Below are positions 41,743-50,081 of a stretch of 64,000 bases of DNA, in pieces. The DNA comes from an uncultured Luteitalea sp. (lineage in GTDB: Bacteria; Acidobacteriota; Vicinamibacteria; Vicinamibacterales; Vicinamibacteraceae). Within the stretch, counting starts at the first letter, position 1. Each line of letters starts with the position of its first letter. Below the pieces are notes generated by a model. The model did no database searches and was not told where the DNA came from. It saw only the letters and a list, made by a program, of their open reading frames with translations. Position numbers and translations under genes: made by a program. The DNA is taken from positions 434,001 through 498,000 of the forward strand of contig CAKTDA010000002.1 in the NCBI GenBank assembly GCA_934541105.1, given 5' to 3'.

Positions 41743-42909
41743 CTACCCGCCGGACGGGCGGGCGGTGACGATCAGCGCGTCGCTCACGGCCCGCGGGCCG
41801 GTGATGTCGGACGGCCGGTTCACCACCGCTCCTCGGACGACCATCGTCGTGGAGCCTCCGCCGTCGAGGTTCAACGCATCAACCGCGCCCAGGCGCGAGA
41901 GGAGGGCCTGCATGGCGGCAAACGTCATGCCGTGCGCGCGATCGGGCTGGCGTCCGTCGATCGTGACGAGCCAGATTGCGCGATCGGCGCCCCGCGCGAT
42001 CACGGTGCGCGGGTGTCGTGTCACGTCGAAGCCCTTCGACAGCCCCTCGATGGCCCATTCGCCGAGCGGCTTGCCGTCCCGGACGAGCAGCCCGGCGCCA
42101 CCGACGAGCGTCGTGGCGCGGCGCCAGTCCTGCTGCCGTTGCCGCGAGTGCACGTCGAGCACCTCGCGGACCTGGACGGCCGTTGCGCGGGCAAGGCCGG
42201 CAAGGTTCGACGGCGGCGCGGTGCCACCGTACGACACGACGTAGCCTCCCGGAGGAATCGCGCTGTTGCCGGACGTCGTCGGGGGAGACGCCTTCAGGGG
42301 CCGTCCCGTCAGCACCCACTCGACGCCGCCCGTCGTGTCGGTCGTCGGACCGGAGGCCGGTGAGTACAGCACGAGCCGGCCCGCGCCGCGCACGGTGTCC
42401 ACGCCATCGATCGGCAGCGTTCGCCAGCCGGAGGCGGACCGCACGCGCAGCACCGCCCGAGCCGTCACGCGATCGAAGAGCAGGTCGATTCCGCGGTCCG
42501 AGTCGAGCACCGCCACGGCACCGCGCGCACGCCGCGTGTCGCTCACGAGGCGATCGTCGATCTCGAGCAGTCCGTTCGGGTCGCCGCTCGGCGAGAAGAA
42601 GCCGGCGTTGACAGCAGCAATGGCATCGGTGCGCCGGGCGATGTCCTGCACGGTGGCGCGGCCGGGAATCTCGCCCGTCGCCAGCACCGAAGAAAGCCGC
42701 ACCCGCTGCGGATCGAGCCGCAGCAGGCGGATCGATTGCGGGGAGGGTGGATCGGTCAGCGACTCGCCGTCGTACCGGTAGAGCTCGACGCCCTCGGCCA
42801 CTGGTTCCGGCTTGCCCAGCGCCCCGAGGGGCGGATTGGCGGTCGTGCCGGCGATCGCGAACGACGAACACACCAGCAGGGCCAGCAGTAGTACTCTCTG
42901 CACTCGCAT
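41743..42909 (-). CDS. Phosphodiester glycosidase (NAGPA-domain) family exported protein
   Basis: A 388-residue secreted protein with a NAGPA (phosphodiester alpha-GlcNAcase-like) domain: AAVNAGFFS, GRQPDRAHGMTFAAMQ and LNLDGGGSTTM are the family core. The enzyme class removes N-acetylglucosamine 1-phosphodiester caps or similar groups. Next to a GlcNAc-type deacetylase in the same orientation, a shared role in amino-sugar polymer or cell-wall modification is plausible. ATG 42909 follows a TACCAT hexamer by eight bases and begins the signal peptide. Confidence 0.82.
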   Translation of the reverse strand: MRVQRVLLLALLVCSSFAIAGTTANPPLGALGKPEPVAEGVELYRYDGESLTDPPSPQSIRLLRLDPQRVRLSSVLATGEIPGRATVQDIARRTDAIAAVNAGFFSPSGDPNGLLEIDDRLVSDTRRARGAVAVLDSDRGIDLLFDRVTARAVLRVRSASGWRTLPIDGVDTVRGAGRLVLYSPASGPTTDTTGGVEWVLTGRPLKASPPTTSGNSAIPPGGYVVSYGGTAPPSNLAGLARATAVQVREVLDVHSRQRQQDWRRATTLVGGAGLLVRDGKPLGEWAIEGLSKGFDVTRHPRTVIARGADRAIWLVTIDGRQPDRAHGMTFAAMQALLSRLGAVDALNLDGGGSTTMVVRGAVVNRPSDITGPRAVSDALIVTARPSGG

Positions 42910-42917
42910 CACGCTCC

Positions 42918-42923
42918 ATGGTA
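42918..42923 (-). promoter_or_regulatory. -10 hexamer TACCAT before the phosphodiester glycosidase gene
   Basis: On the minus strand it ends eight bases before ATG 42909. The divergent PilT gene starts at 42969, so both promoters share about 60 bp. Confidence 0.35.
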
Positions 42924-42968
42924 GGGCGGCGTCGCCTTGCACGCCCGGATGACCGTAGTACGACGACC

Positions 42969-44189
42969 GTGCCCGAATCCGACATCAATCGCCTCATCGA
43001 CGAACTCGCAGCGCTCCACGGCGGTGCGGAGGATCTCGCGCCTCCGGCGGCGCGTCAGGAGGAACCGGAGGATCTGTCGGCGCGGGACGCCGCCTCGATC
43101 GACGAGGTAGAGCCCCCTGGCAGTGACATGTCGCGCCTCGAGGGTTGGCTGCGGGAGGTCGTGCGTCGCGGCGGGTCTGACCTGCTGCTCGTCTCGCACG
43201 CCCCACCGTCGGTGCGCGTGGACAAGCGGATCGTCCCGATGGCCGAAGACGTCCTCGGCGGCATGGCCATCGAGCGCGCCGTGCTGCCCGCGCTGCCGCC
43301 ACACGCACGCGAGACGTACGCCCGCGATGGCATTGCGGACGCATCGTTCGGCATCGCCGGCATCGGCCGCTTCCGCGTGAACCTGCACCGCGAGCGCGGC
43401 CGCGCGGCGGCGACGATCCGGGCACTTCCCCGCACCGTGCCGCGGCTCGCGACGCTGTCGCTGCCGGCCCAGGTCGGCCAGCTCGCGCGCCTGACGCGCG
43501 GCCTGGTGCTTGTCGGCGGCGGCACGGGCTCCGGCAAGAGCACGACGCTCGCAGCACTCGTCGACGAGATCAACAGGCGCGAGGCGCGCCACATCATCAC
43601 GATCGAGGACCCGATCGAGTACGAGCACGAACATCGCGGCTCGCTCGTCGAGCAGGTCGAGATCGGCGTGGACGCGCCCGACTACCCGACGGCGCTGCGG
43701 GCCGCGCTCCGGCAGATGCCCGACGTGCTCGTCGTCGGCGAGATGCGCGATCCGGAATCGATGCGGCTGGCGCTGACGGCGGCCGAGACCGGCCACCTGG
43801 TGATCTCCACGCTGCACACGACCGACGTCACCTCCACGGTGGCGCGGATGGCCGACTCGTTCCCGGCCGAGCGGCAGGCGACGATCCGGCAGGAGATCTC
43901 GCTGGCGCTGAGCGCCGTGCTGATTCAGGCCCTGCTGCCTCGCAAGGCCGGTGGCGTCGTGCCCGCGGTGGAACTGCTGATGGTGCAGTACGGCGCCCGT
44001 CAGCACATCCGGAAGAACCAGCTGCACCACCTGCACCAGGAGATCTCCCTCACGCGGCGCTTCGGATCGCTCACGTTCGAGGAGTCGCTGGCCTCGCTCG
44101 TGCGGTCTGGCACCATCGCGCCCGAGGTCGCGCGCGAGCGTGCCGCCCACCCCGAGGAGCTCGCGCGCCTGCTCGACGAGGGAACGTAG
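42969..44189 (+). CDS. pilT: PilT-like type IV pilus retraction ATPase
   Basis: A 406-residue secretion-type ATPase. An acidic N-terminal extension (~50 residues) precedes the PAS-like domain and the ATPase core: Walker A GGGTGSGKST (~residues 181-190), Asp box TIEDPIEYEHEH, Walker B-like VLVVGEMRDPESM, His box HTTDVTST. The PilT C-terminal AIRNLIRE retraction motif is replaced by ARQHIRKNQL. No other pilus genes are near. Start GTG at 42969. A PilU-like or diverged PilT role is possible. Confidence 0.82.
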   Translation: MPESDINRLIDELAALHGGAEDLAPPAARQEEPEDLSARDAASIDEVEPPGSDMSRLEGWLREVVRRGGSDLLLVSHAPPSVRVDKRIVPMAEDVLGGMAIERAVLPALPPHARETYARDGIADASFGIAGIGRFRVNLHRERGRAAATIRALPRTVPRLATLSLPAQVGQLARLTRGLVLVGGGTGSGKSTTLAALVDEINRREARHIITIEDPIEYEHEHRGSLVEQVEIGVDAPDYPTALRAALRQMPDVLVVGEMRDPESMRLALTAAETGHLVISTLHTTDVTSTVARMADSFPAERQATIRQEISLALSAVLIQALLPRKAGGVVPAVELLMVQYGARQHIRKNQLHHLHQEISLTRRFGSLTFEESLASLVRSGTIAPEVARERAAHPEELARLLDEGT

Positions 44190-44238
44190 GACCGCCATCG
44201 CGCCCGGCGGGGCCGCGAAGCATGGTAGAAGGCGTGCC

Positions 44239-45531
44239 ATGCACATCCGCCCGACCCACCTGCTTTCCGCGCTGCTGCCGATGCTGCTCGCCTTCGCGCC
44301 AGGCGTGCGCGCGCAGCCGGCGTACGACCTGCTCCTCAAGGGCGGGCACGTCATCGACCCCCGCAACGGCGTGGACGGTGTCATGGACGTCGCGACATCG
44401 TCCGGGAAGATCGCCGCGGTCCGCCACGGGATCGACCCGGCGCAGGCGCGGCAGGTGATCGACGTCAGCGGACTCTACGTCACGCCCGGCCTCATCGACA
44501 TTCACGTCCACGTGTTCGCGACGACGGGCGTGAAGGATGCATGGGCCGGCGACAACAGCGTGCTGCCCGACGGCTTCAGCTTCCGTACCGGCGTGACGAC
44601 GATGGTGGATGCGGGAAGCTCGGGATGGCGCAACTTCGAGGACTTCCGGCGCACGGTCATCGACCGCGCCCGCACCCGCGTGCTCGCGATGCTGAACATC
44701 GCCGGCTTCGGGATGCTGACCGACGTGCCCGAGCAGAACGTCCACGACATGGACGCAAAGGCCACGGCCGCCATGGCCACCCGGCACCGCGACGTCGTCG
44801 TCGGGATCAAGTCGGCGCACTACCAGGGCCCCGAATGGGTGTCGGTGGATCGCGCCATCGAGGCGGCCGCCGGTGCCGGCGTGCCCGTGATGGTGGACTT
44901 CGGGTACTTCCGCGAGGAGCGTCCGTACCACCAGCTCGTGACGAGCCGGCTGCGGCCGGGCGACATCAGCACGCACATGTTCCGCGGCCCGGTGCCCTAC
45001 ATCGGCGCCGACGGCCGCGTGCTGCCCTACCTGAAGCAGGCGCGGGAGCGGAAGGTCCTGTTCGACGTCGGGCACGGCGGGGGCAGCTTCGTCTTCCGCA
45101 CCATGGTGCCGACGGTCGCGCAGGGCTTCTATCCCGACACGATCTCCACCGACCTCCACACCGGCAGCATGAACGCCGGCATGATGGACATGCTCACCAC
45201 GATGTCCAAGTTCCTCGTTGCCGGCATGCCGCTGCGCGACGTGATTCGCGCGTCCACCGACGCACCGTCCGCCGCCATCAAGCGCCCGGAGCTGGGTCAC
45301 CTGTCGGTGGGTGCAGAAGCCGACGTCGCCGTGCTGCGCGTGCTCGACGGGCGCTTCGGGTTCGCCGACGGCGCGCGGGGCACGATCACCGGCACGCAGC
45401 GCCTTGCGTGCGAACTGACCCTCCGCGCAGGCCGCGTCGTGTGGGACTGGAACGCACGTGCAGGCCGCGACTATCGCGAGATGTCACCGACCTACGGCGT
45501 CCGCGACGTCGATCGCGTCATCGTCCCGTGA
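44239..45531 (+). CDS. Exported amidohydrolase/deacetylase (dihydroorotase-like superfamily)
   Basis: A 430-residue enzyme with a signal peptide (cleaved near VRAQP). HVHVF at residue ~88, a carboxylatable lysine in GIKSAHY, and later metal ligands in DVGHGGGSF and STDLH give a binuclear amidohydrolase site. It fits the EF_0837/AHA_3915-like deacetylase group, which hydrolyses O-acetylated hydroxy acids. Export is unusual for that group. It follows the PilT gene by 49 bp. Confidence 0.8.
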   Translation: MHIRPTHLLSALLPMLLAFAPGVRAQPAYDLLLKGGHVIDPRNGVDGVMDVATSSGKIAAVRHGIDPAQARQVIDVSGLYVTPGLIDIHVHVFATTGVKDAWAGDNSVLPDGFSFRTGVTTMVDAGSSGWRNFEDFRRTVIDRARTRVLAMLNIAGFGMLTDVPEQNVHDMDAKATAAMATRHRDVVVGIKSAHYQGPEWVSVDRAIEAAAGAGVPVMVDFGYFREERPYHQLVTSRLRPGDISTHMFRGPVPYIGADGRVLPYLKQARERKVLFDVGHGGGSFVFRTMVPTVAQGFYPDTISTDLHTGSMNAGMMDMLTTMSKFLVAGMPLRDVIRASTDAPSAAIKRPELGHLSVGAEADVAVLRVLDGRFGFADGARGTITGTQRLACELTLRAGRVVWDWNARAGRDYREMSPTYGVRDVDRVIVP

Positions 45532-45532
45532 C

Positions 45533-45574
45533 CCCGAGTCCCGCCCCCCGAATCCCGAATCCCGAATCCCGAGT
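45533..45574. repeat. 7-bp tandem repeat array, consensus CCCGA(A/G)T
   Basis: Six heptads (CCCGAGT, CCCGCCC, three CCCGAAT, CCCGAGT) begin one base after the amidohydrolase stop, exactly the placement of the hisF-hisA array. Confidence 0.85.
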
Positions 45575-45576
45575 AT

Positions 45577-45588
45577 GGTATTATTACC
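45577..45588 (+). promoter_or_regulatory. vapBC promoter/operator
   Basis: GGTATTATTACC has inverted GGTA/TACC arms and contains the -10 TATTAT (45579-45584), nine bases before the vapB ATG. Antitoxins of this type usually repress their own promoter; this AT-rich palindrome is the natural operator. Confidence 0.55.
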
Positions 45589-45593
45589 CTGTT

Positions 45594-45875
45594 ATGGCCC
45601 GCGTGACCTACTCCCTCGATGACGCGACGGTGGCTCGCATCAGGCAGACGGCGGAGCGGCTCGGCAAGCCGCAGAGCCAGGTCGTCCGTGAGGCGGTCGC
45701 CGAGTATGCCGAGCGCGTCGGCCGGCTCAGCGACGACGAGCGGCGCCGGGCTCTCGCAGTGCTCGAGCGGCTGCGGGTGCAGGCGCCGACGCGCCCGGAA
45801 GGCGATGTCGATCTCGAGCTGCGCGAGGTGCGCCGCACCCGTCGGGCAGGGGGCCGGCGGCATCAGGTCGCATGA
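45594..45875 (+). CDS. vapB: Ribbon-helix-helix antitoxin
   Basis: A 93-residue protein. VTYSLDDATVARI is the DNA-contacting strand and the KPQSQVVREAVAEYAERV helices complete a CopG/MetJ-type ribbon-helix-helix; the C-terminal Arg-rich tail should bind the toxin. Forms a module with the PIN-domain gene that overlaps it by 4 bp (ATGA). Likely autoregulated through the palindrome at 45577. Confidence 0.88.
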   Translation: MARVTYSLDDATVARIRQTAERLGKPQSQVVREAVAEYAERVGRLSDDERRRALAVLERLRVQAPTRPEGDVDLELREVRRTRRAGGRRHQVA

Positions 45876-46252
45876 TCGTCCACGTGGACACGTCGGCACT
45901 CGTCGATTCGCTCACGGGGCCGCGGCGCTCGCTCGACACGCTGATCGCGCTGACGCGCGAGGGCCATCGGCTGATGCTCTCGACGATCGTGCTGTATGAA
46001 TGGCGACGCGGTCCTCGTACGGCGTCAGAGCTCGCGGCGCAGGAAGAACTGTTCCCGAGCGAAAAGGCCGAGGCGTTCGGCGCGGCGGAAGCGCTCGTCG
46101 CGGCGCGCCTTTACGGCAAGGTCGCCAGGCCGCGTGGACGCGAGATCGACATCGCCGTCGCGGCCTGCGCCATCACCGCCAACGCCGCGATCTGGACGCT
46201 CAACGTGAAGGACTTCCGCGACATCCCTGGCCTGACGCTCATCGACGCGTGA
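45872..46252 (+). CDS. vapC: PIN-domain toxin (VapC family ribonuclease)
   Basis: A 126-residue PIN domain. The acidic active site is complete: Asp6 (HVDTSAL), Glu43 (VLYEWRR), Asp93 (EIDIAVAACA) and Asp in LNVKDF. VapC toxins cut specific tRNAs or rRNA when freed from VapB. ATGA overlap with the antitoxin ensures the antitoxin is made first. Preceded by the heptad repeat array; no other mobile signature. Confidence 0.9.
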   Translation: MIVHVDTSALVDSLTGPRRSLDTLIALTREGHRLMLSTIVLYEWRRGPRTASELAAQEELFPSEKAEAFGAAEALVAARLYGKVARPRGREIDIAVAACAITANAAIWTLNVKDFRDIPGLTLIDA

Positions 46253-46294
46253 CGCGGGCCGGAGGCTTACCGGGTTCCCGCAATCTCGGCCGGG

Positions 46295-47029
46295 CTACCG
46301 CAGTTTCTGTCCCATCACACGCAGCGCGATGCTGACGATGTCCTTCGCGGAGGCGTCGGGCTGCATCATCTGCTCGAGCCACGTGCGGTCACCGGCATGC
46401 GTGGCCCATGCGCGCTCGGCCTCCGCACGTTCCCGGGCGAGCCTGATCGGCAGGGTCGGATCGACCTGCCGCGTGTCGTCGTCGGCCCTCGCGAGCACCG
46501 ACAACTCACGCCGGAGCTGCTGCGGATCGACCATCGACACGGGCGTCCGGCAATGTCCGCAGGTCACGCCGGAGCCGAGCGACACCGGTGCGCCGCAGTT
46601 GACGCAGTTCACCTGCCGGATCGACTCGCGCAGCGTCGTCACCTCGGCAGACGTGAGCTCGCGCACGAGGTTCTTCTCGCGCAGGAAGTGATAGGCCGTG
46701 ATGAAGCGCCCGTGGCCGGAGGGACACCGCCTGTAGGTGAACCGCGTCGCGCGCTGCTGATCGGTGACGTCGAGCAGCGTCAGCCGGCACCGCGGGCACG
46801 GCGACCGCGCCTGGAGCGCACGCGTGGGCCGCAGCGTCAGGTGCTCGAGCAGCTTCAGCGTGCCGCCAGGCGTGAGTTGCTGGCTCTCGAGGTGATCGAA
46901 CCAGAGACCGCTGCAGCCGTTGCACACGTCCACCGAGACGACCCGCCCGTAGCGGGCACTCAGGCCGACCGTGTCCATGGCGTATCCGCAACCCGGGCAC
47001 ATTGCCGTCGGCGCCATCGCGTTGGACAT
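46295..47029 (-). CDS. Zinc-ribbon protein of unknown function
   Basis: A 244-residue soluble protein with three zinc-ribbon-like cysteine sets: CPGC..CNGC at the N-terminus, CPRC with a second half near residue 105, and CVNC..CGHC around 140-160. It resembles TFIIB-type zinc-ribbon proteins of unknown function. The C-terminal ~80 residues are helical. Start uncertain: ATG 47029 is chosen; a TTG at 47041 also opens the frame. It lies 60 bp downstream of purK on the same strand. Confidence 0.7.
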   Translation of the reverse strand: MSNAMAPTAMCPGCGYAMDTVGLSARYGRVVSVDVCNGCSGLWFDHLESQQLTPGGTLKLLEHLTLRPTRALQARSPCPRCRLTLLDVTDQQRATRFTYRRCPSGHGRFITAYHFLREKNLVRELTSAEVTTLRESIRQVNCVNCGAPVSLGSGVTCGHCRTPVSMVDPQQLRRELSVLARADDDTRQVDPTLPIRLARERAEAERAWATHAGDRTWLEQMMQPDASAKDIVSIALRVMGQKLR

Positions 47030-47089
47030 CACCTCGGGCAATCGGCATCACGGCGTGCCGCTGCAGTCGGGCGCCCCGTGTGGCGTGAC

Positions 47090-48226
47090 TCAGCGCACGA
47101 GTGCGGTGCGCGCCTGCCGCACGAGCGACTCGGCTGCCGATTGGGTGCCGGCCACTGCCGTCAGGTGACCCATCTTGCGTCCGGAGCGCGCCGCGGACTT
47201 GCCATACAGGTGCAGCTTCACGCCCGGGATTGCCAGCGCCGCGGCCCAGTCCGGCTCGCCCTGCGCCCACGCGTCGCCGAGCAGGTTCGCCATCGCGGCG
47301 GCTGGCGCATGTGCGCGCGTGGAGCCGAGCGGCAGCCCGCACACCGCGCGCAGCTGCTGCTCGAACTGGCAGGTCACGTGCGCGTCGATCGTCAGGTGAC
47401 CCGAGTTGTGGGGGCGCGGTGCGAGCTCGTTGACGATCACGCCGCCGTCCCGGGTGACGAACATCTCGACGCACAGCACGCCGACGACGTCGAGCGCCTG
47501 GCAGGCCGCGCGGGCCACCCGGACCGCCTCATGCGTGGTGGCCTCGGTGACGCGCGCGGGCCACACCGAGACGTCGAGGATGTGGCGCGTGTGGGCGTTC
47601 TCGATGGCGCCGTAGTCGGCCATCGTGCCGTCCGCGCCGCGCGCCACGATGACCGACACCTCGCACGCGAAGTCGATCACGCGTTCGAGCACGGCTTCGG
47701 CGTTGCCGATCGACGCCCATGCCGCTGCGGCATCCGCCTCGCGGTCGATGCGCGCCTGCCCCTTCCCGTCGTAGCCGAAGCTCGCCGTCTTCAGGATCGC
47801 CGGCACGCCGACGCGGGTGATGCCAGCCTCGAGGTCCGTCGCGGAGCGCACGATCGCGAACGGCGCGACGGGAATGCCGACTCCTGCAAGGAACTGCTTC
47901 TCGCGCACGCGGTGCTGCGTGGTGTGCAGGACCCGCCCGGAGGGCCGCACGACGAGTCCGTGCCCGAGCGCGTCGATCGTCGCCGACGGCACGTTCTCGA
48001 ACTCGAACGTGACGGCCGCAGTGTCGCGCGCGAACGCCGCGACGGCGGCGAGGTCGTCGTAGGATGCCGCCACCTCGTGGTCGGCCACCTGTCCGGTCGG
48101 CGAGTCCTGATCGGGCGAGAACGTGTGGACGCGATAGCCGAGGCGGCGCGCGGCAATCGCGAACATGCGACCGAGCTGGCCGCTGCCGAGGACGCCAATG
48201 GTGGCGCCGGGAAGGATGACGGGCAT
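47090..48226 (-). CDS. purK: N5-carboxyaminoimidazole ribonucleotide synthase
   Basis: A 378-residue ATP-grasp enzyme of purine synthesis, converting AIR, ATP and bicarbonate to N5-CAIR for PurE. GVLGSGQLGRM opens the Rossmann part; VTFEFENV, KTASFGYDGKGQ, NELAPRPHNSGH and the C-terminal LHLYGK are PurK marks. Overlaps the purE stop by one base (TGATG). Confidence 0.95.
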   Translation of the reverse strand: MPVILPGATIGVLGSGQLGRMFAIAARRLGYRVHTFSPDQDSPTGQVADHEVAASYDDLAAVAAFARDTAAVTFEFENVPSATIDALGHGLVVRPSGRVLHTTQHRVREKQFLAGVGIPVAPFAIVRSATDLEAGITRVGVPAILKTASFGYDGKGQARIDREADAAAAWASIGNAEAVLERVIDFACEVSVIVARGADGTMADYGAIENAHTRHILDVSVWPARVTEATTHEAVRVARAACQALDVVGVLCVEMFVTRDGGVIVNELAPRPHNSGHLTIDAHVTCQFEQQLRAVCGLPLGSTRAHAPAAAMANLLGDAWAQGEPDWAAALAIPGVKLHLYGKSAARSGRKMGHLTAVAGTQSAAESLVRQARTALVR

Positions 48227-48720
48227 CAGTCGAGCGGCGCGTCGATCACCTGACGCGCCTGCTCCTCGCGGAAGGCCTGGAGCTGGTCGCGCAGTTCGGG
48301 ATGGCGCACGGCAAGCATCGCGACGGCGAACAGCGCCGCGTTCTTCGCTCCCGCCGCGCCAATCGCCATCGTCGCGACGGGCACGCCCCCCGGCATCTGG
48401 ACGATGGAGAGCAGGGAGTCGAGGCCGTTGAGGGCCTTGCTCTGGACGGGCACGCCGATGACCGGCACGATCGTCTGCGAGGCGACCATGCCCGGCAGGT
48501 GGGCAGCACCGCCGGCACCGGCGATGATGACCTCGAGGCCGCGCGACACGGCCTGCTGCGCATAGCTGCGCATCAACTCCGGCGTCCGGTGCGCGGAGAC
48601 CACCCGTGCCTCGAACCTGACGGCAAACTGCTCGAGCACGGCGGCGGCGTGGCGCATCGTGTCCCAGTCCGACTTGCTGCCCATGATCACGCCGACGAGC
48701 GGGTGCGTTGCTTCAGCCAT
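48226..48720 (-). CDS. purE: N5-CAIR mutase
   Basis: A 164-residue class I PurE, the length of the mutase that works with PurK. VIMGSKSDWDTM, SAHRTPELM and AGAGGAAHLPGM are the active-site loops. First gene of the purE-purK operon. ATG 48720 lies nine bases after a TAAACT hexamer. Confidence 0.95.
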   Translation of the reverse strand: MAEATHPLVGVIMGSKSDWDTMRHAAAVLEQFAVRFEARVVSAHRTPELMRSYAQQAVSRGLEVIIAGAGGAAHLPGMVASQTIVPVIGVPVQSKALNGLDSLLSIVQMPGGVPVATMAIGAAGAKNAALFAVAMLAVRHPELRDQLQAFREEQARQVIDAPLD

Positions 48721-48729
48721 GCCGCACCG

Positions 48730-48735
48730 AGTTTA
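48730..48735 (-). promoter_or_regulatory. -10 hexamer TAAACT before purE
   Basis: On the minus strand it ends nine bases before the purE ATG, the same distance as for hisL and vapB. It lies in the gap to the convergently oriented 3' end of no gene; the upstream TPR gene reads the same way. Confidence 0.35.
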
Positions 48736-48779
48736 TCGTGGCCGCCCCGCCGGCGGGCCAGCGGCAGCGTCCGGCCCGC

Positions 48780-49283
48780 TCATTCGCCCATGATGGGGCT
48801 CGGCGCCTCGTCCTCGACGTCCACGAGGAGCGACGGCTGGTCGTTGAAGACCCGTGCGCAGGCGTTCCAGCGCAGCCGGGCCTCGTCGTTGTCGGCGGAC
48901 CTCAGCGCCTCGGCGCGTTCGTAGTGCTCCATCGCTTCATGCAGCCAGGCGGCCCCCGCGCGGGCGCCCGGTCCGCCGTGCCCGAGCAGCGCTCGGGCCT
49001 GCCGCTCGGCAATGAGGCCGCCGTAGTAGTGCCGCTCGTATTCGGTCGGCAACTGCGCGGCGAGCTCGCGAGCCCGCGAGAGCGTGCGCCCGTGGTGGAG
49101 GGTGAAGTCGTCCGAGAGCGCCAGGATCAGCGTGACGAGGGCCTGATGGTTCCCCGGGTCGGCACGCAGCACGTCCTCGCAGATGCTCTCGCTCTGGCCG
49201 GGCTCGTTGAGCAGCCGGTAGCGCTCGGCCTTTGCGAGCGCAGCGGGAACGGCGGCTGGAGACAGCGGTTTCAGCTCGAACAT
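48780..49283 (-). CDS. TPR-like hypothetical protein
   Basis: A 167-residue helical protein with two or three tetratricopeptide-like hairpins (ICEDVLRADPGNHQALVTL, LHEAMEHYERAEALRSAD, then a helix with ARLRWNACARV). No signal peptide; probably a cytoplasmic scaffold. A strong GGAGGTGAC ribosome site before ATG 49283 confirms the start. It sits 48 bp after sdhB on the same strand and may be the operon's last gene. Confidence 0.72.
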   Translation of the reverse strand: MFELKPLSPAAVPAALAKAERYRLLNEPGQSESICEDVLRADPGNHQALVTLILALSDDFTLHHGRTLSRARELAAQLPTEYERHYYGGLIAERQARALLGHGGPGARAGAAWLHEAMEHYERAEALRSADNDEARLRWNACARVFNDQPSLLVDVEDEAPSPIMGE

Positions 49284-49331
49284 GTGTCACCTCCATCCTG
49301 CAACGATGCGTGCGTGCTCGACGGGCCTGCG

Positions 49332-50081
49332 TCAGGACCTGATCATCCGCAGCAGGCGTGTCACCGGGTCGTAGAAGCGATCGACGACGCGTTCCTTGAG
49401 CGGGATGATCGCGTTGTCGGTGATGTGGATGTGCTCGGGGCACACCGTGGTGCAGCACTTGGTGATGTTGCAGTAGCCGATCGCGTCGCGATCCTTCAGG
49501 TCGCGCAGGCGGTCTCCGGTGTCGAGCGGGTGCATCTCGAGTGCGGCCGTGTAGACGAGATAGCGCGGCCCGATGAACCCCTGCTCGTGTTTGCCATGGT
49601 CGCGAATGACGTGGCAGACGTCCTGGCACAGGAAGCACTCGATGCACTTGCGGAACTCCTGCACGCGGTCCACGTCGCGCTGGGACATGCGCCACGTGCC
49701 GTCGGGCGCGTCGGGCGGCCGTGGCGCGAATCTGGCGATGCGCGGCTTGATGCGGAAGTTCACCGACACGTCGGTCACGAGGTCCTTCAGCAGCGGGAAC
49801 GCGCGCATCGGTTCGACGGTCACCGGCTGGTCCAGGTCGAGCGTGTTCAGGCGGGTCATGCACATCAGGCGCGGACGCCCGTTGATCTCCGCAGAGCACG
49901 ACCCGCACTTCCCGGCCTTGCAGTTCCAGCGGCACGCCAGGTCCGGCGCCTGGTCGGCCTGGATGCGATGGACGGCATCGAGCACGACCATGCCCTCGGA
50001 GATTGGCGTGGCGTAGTCCACGAACGCACCGGCCCGCTCGCCGCCGCCGCGCCAGATCCGGAATGTCGCCCGGGTCGTCAC
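49332..50081 (-). CDS. sdhB: Succinate dehydrogenase/fumarate reductase iron-sulfur subunit
   Basis: A 249-residue SdhB. The [2Fe-2S] ligands lie in CRWNCKAGKCGSCSAE and a later RLMC; the [4Fe-4S] set is CIECFLCQDVC; further cysteines in CNITKCCTTVCP serve the [3Fe-4S] cluster and the final [4Fe-4S] ligand. Carries electrons between flavin and quinone. GTG start overlapping the sdhA stop (GTGA). Confidence 0.92.
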   Translation of the reverse strand: MTTRATFRIWRGGGERAGAFVDYATPISEGMVVLDAVHRIQADQAPDLACRWNCKAGKCGSCSAEINGRPRLMCMTRLNTLDLDQPVTVEPMRAFPLLKDLVTDVSVNFRIKPRIARFAPRPPDAPDGTWRMSQRDVDRVQEFRKCIECFLCQDVCHVIRDHGKHEQGFIGPRYLVYTAALEMHPLDTGDRLRDLKDRDAIGYCNITKCCTTVCPEHIHITDNAIIPLKERVVDRFYDPVTRLLRMIRS

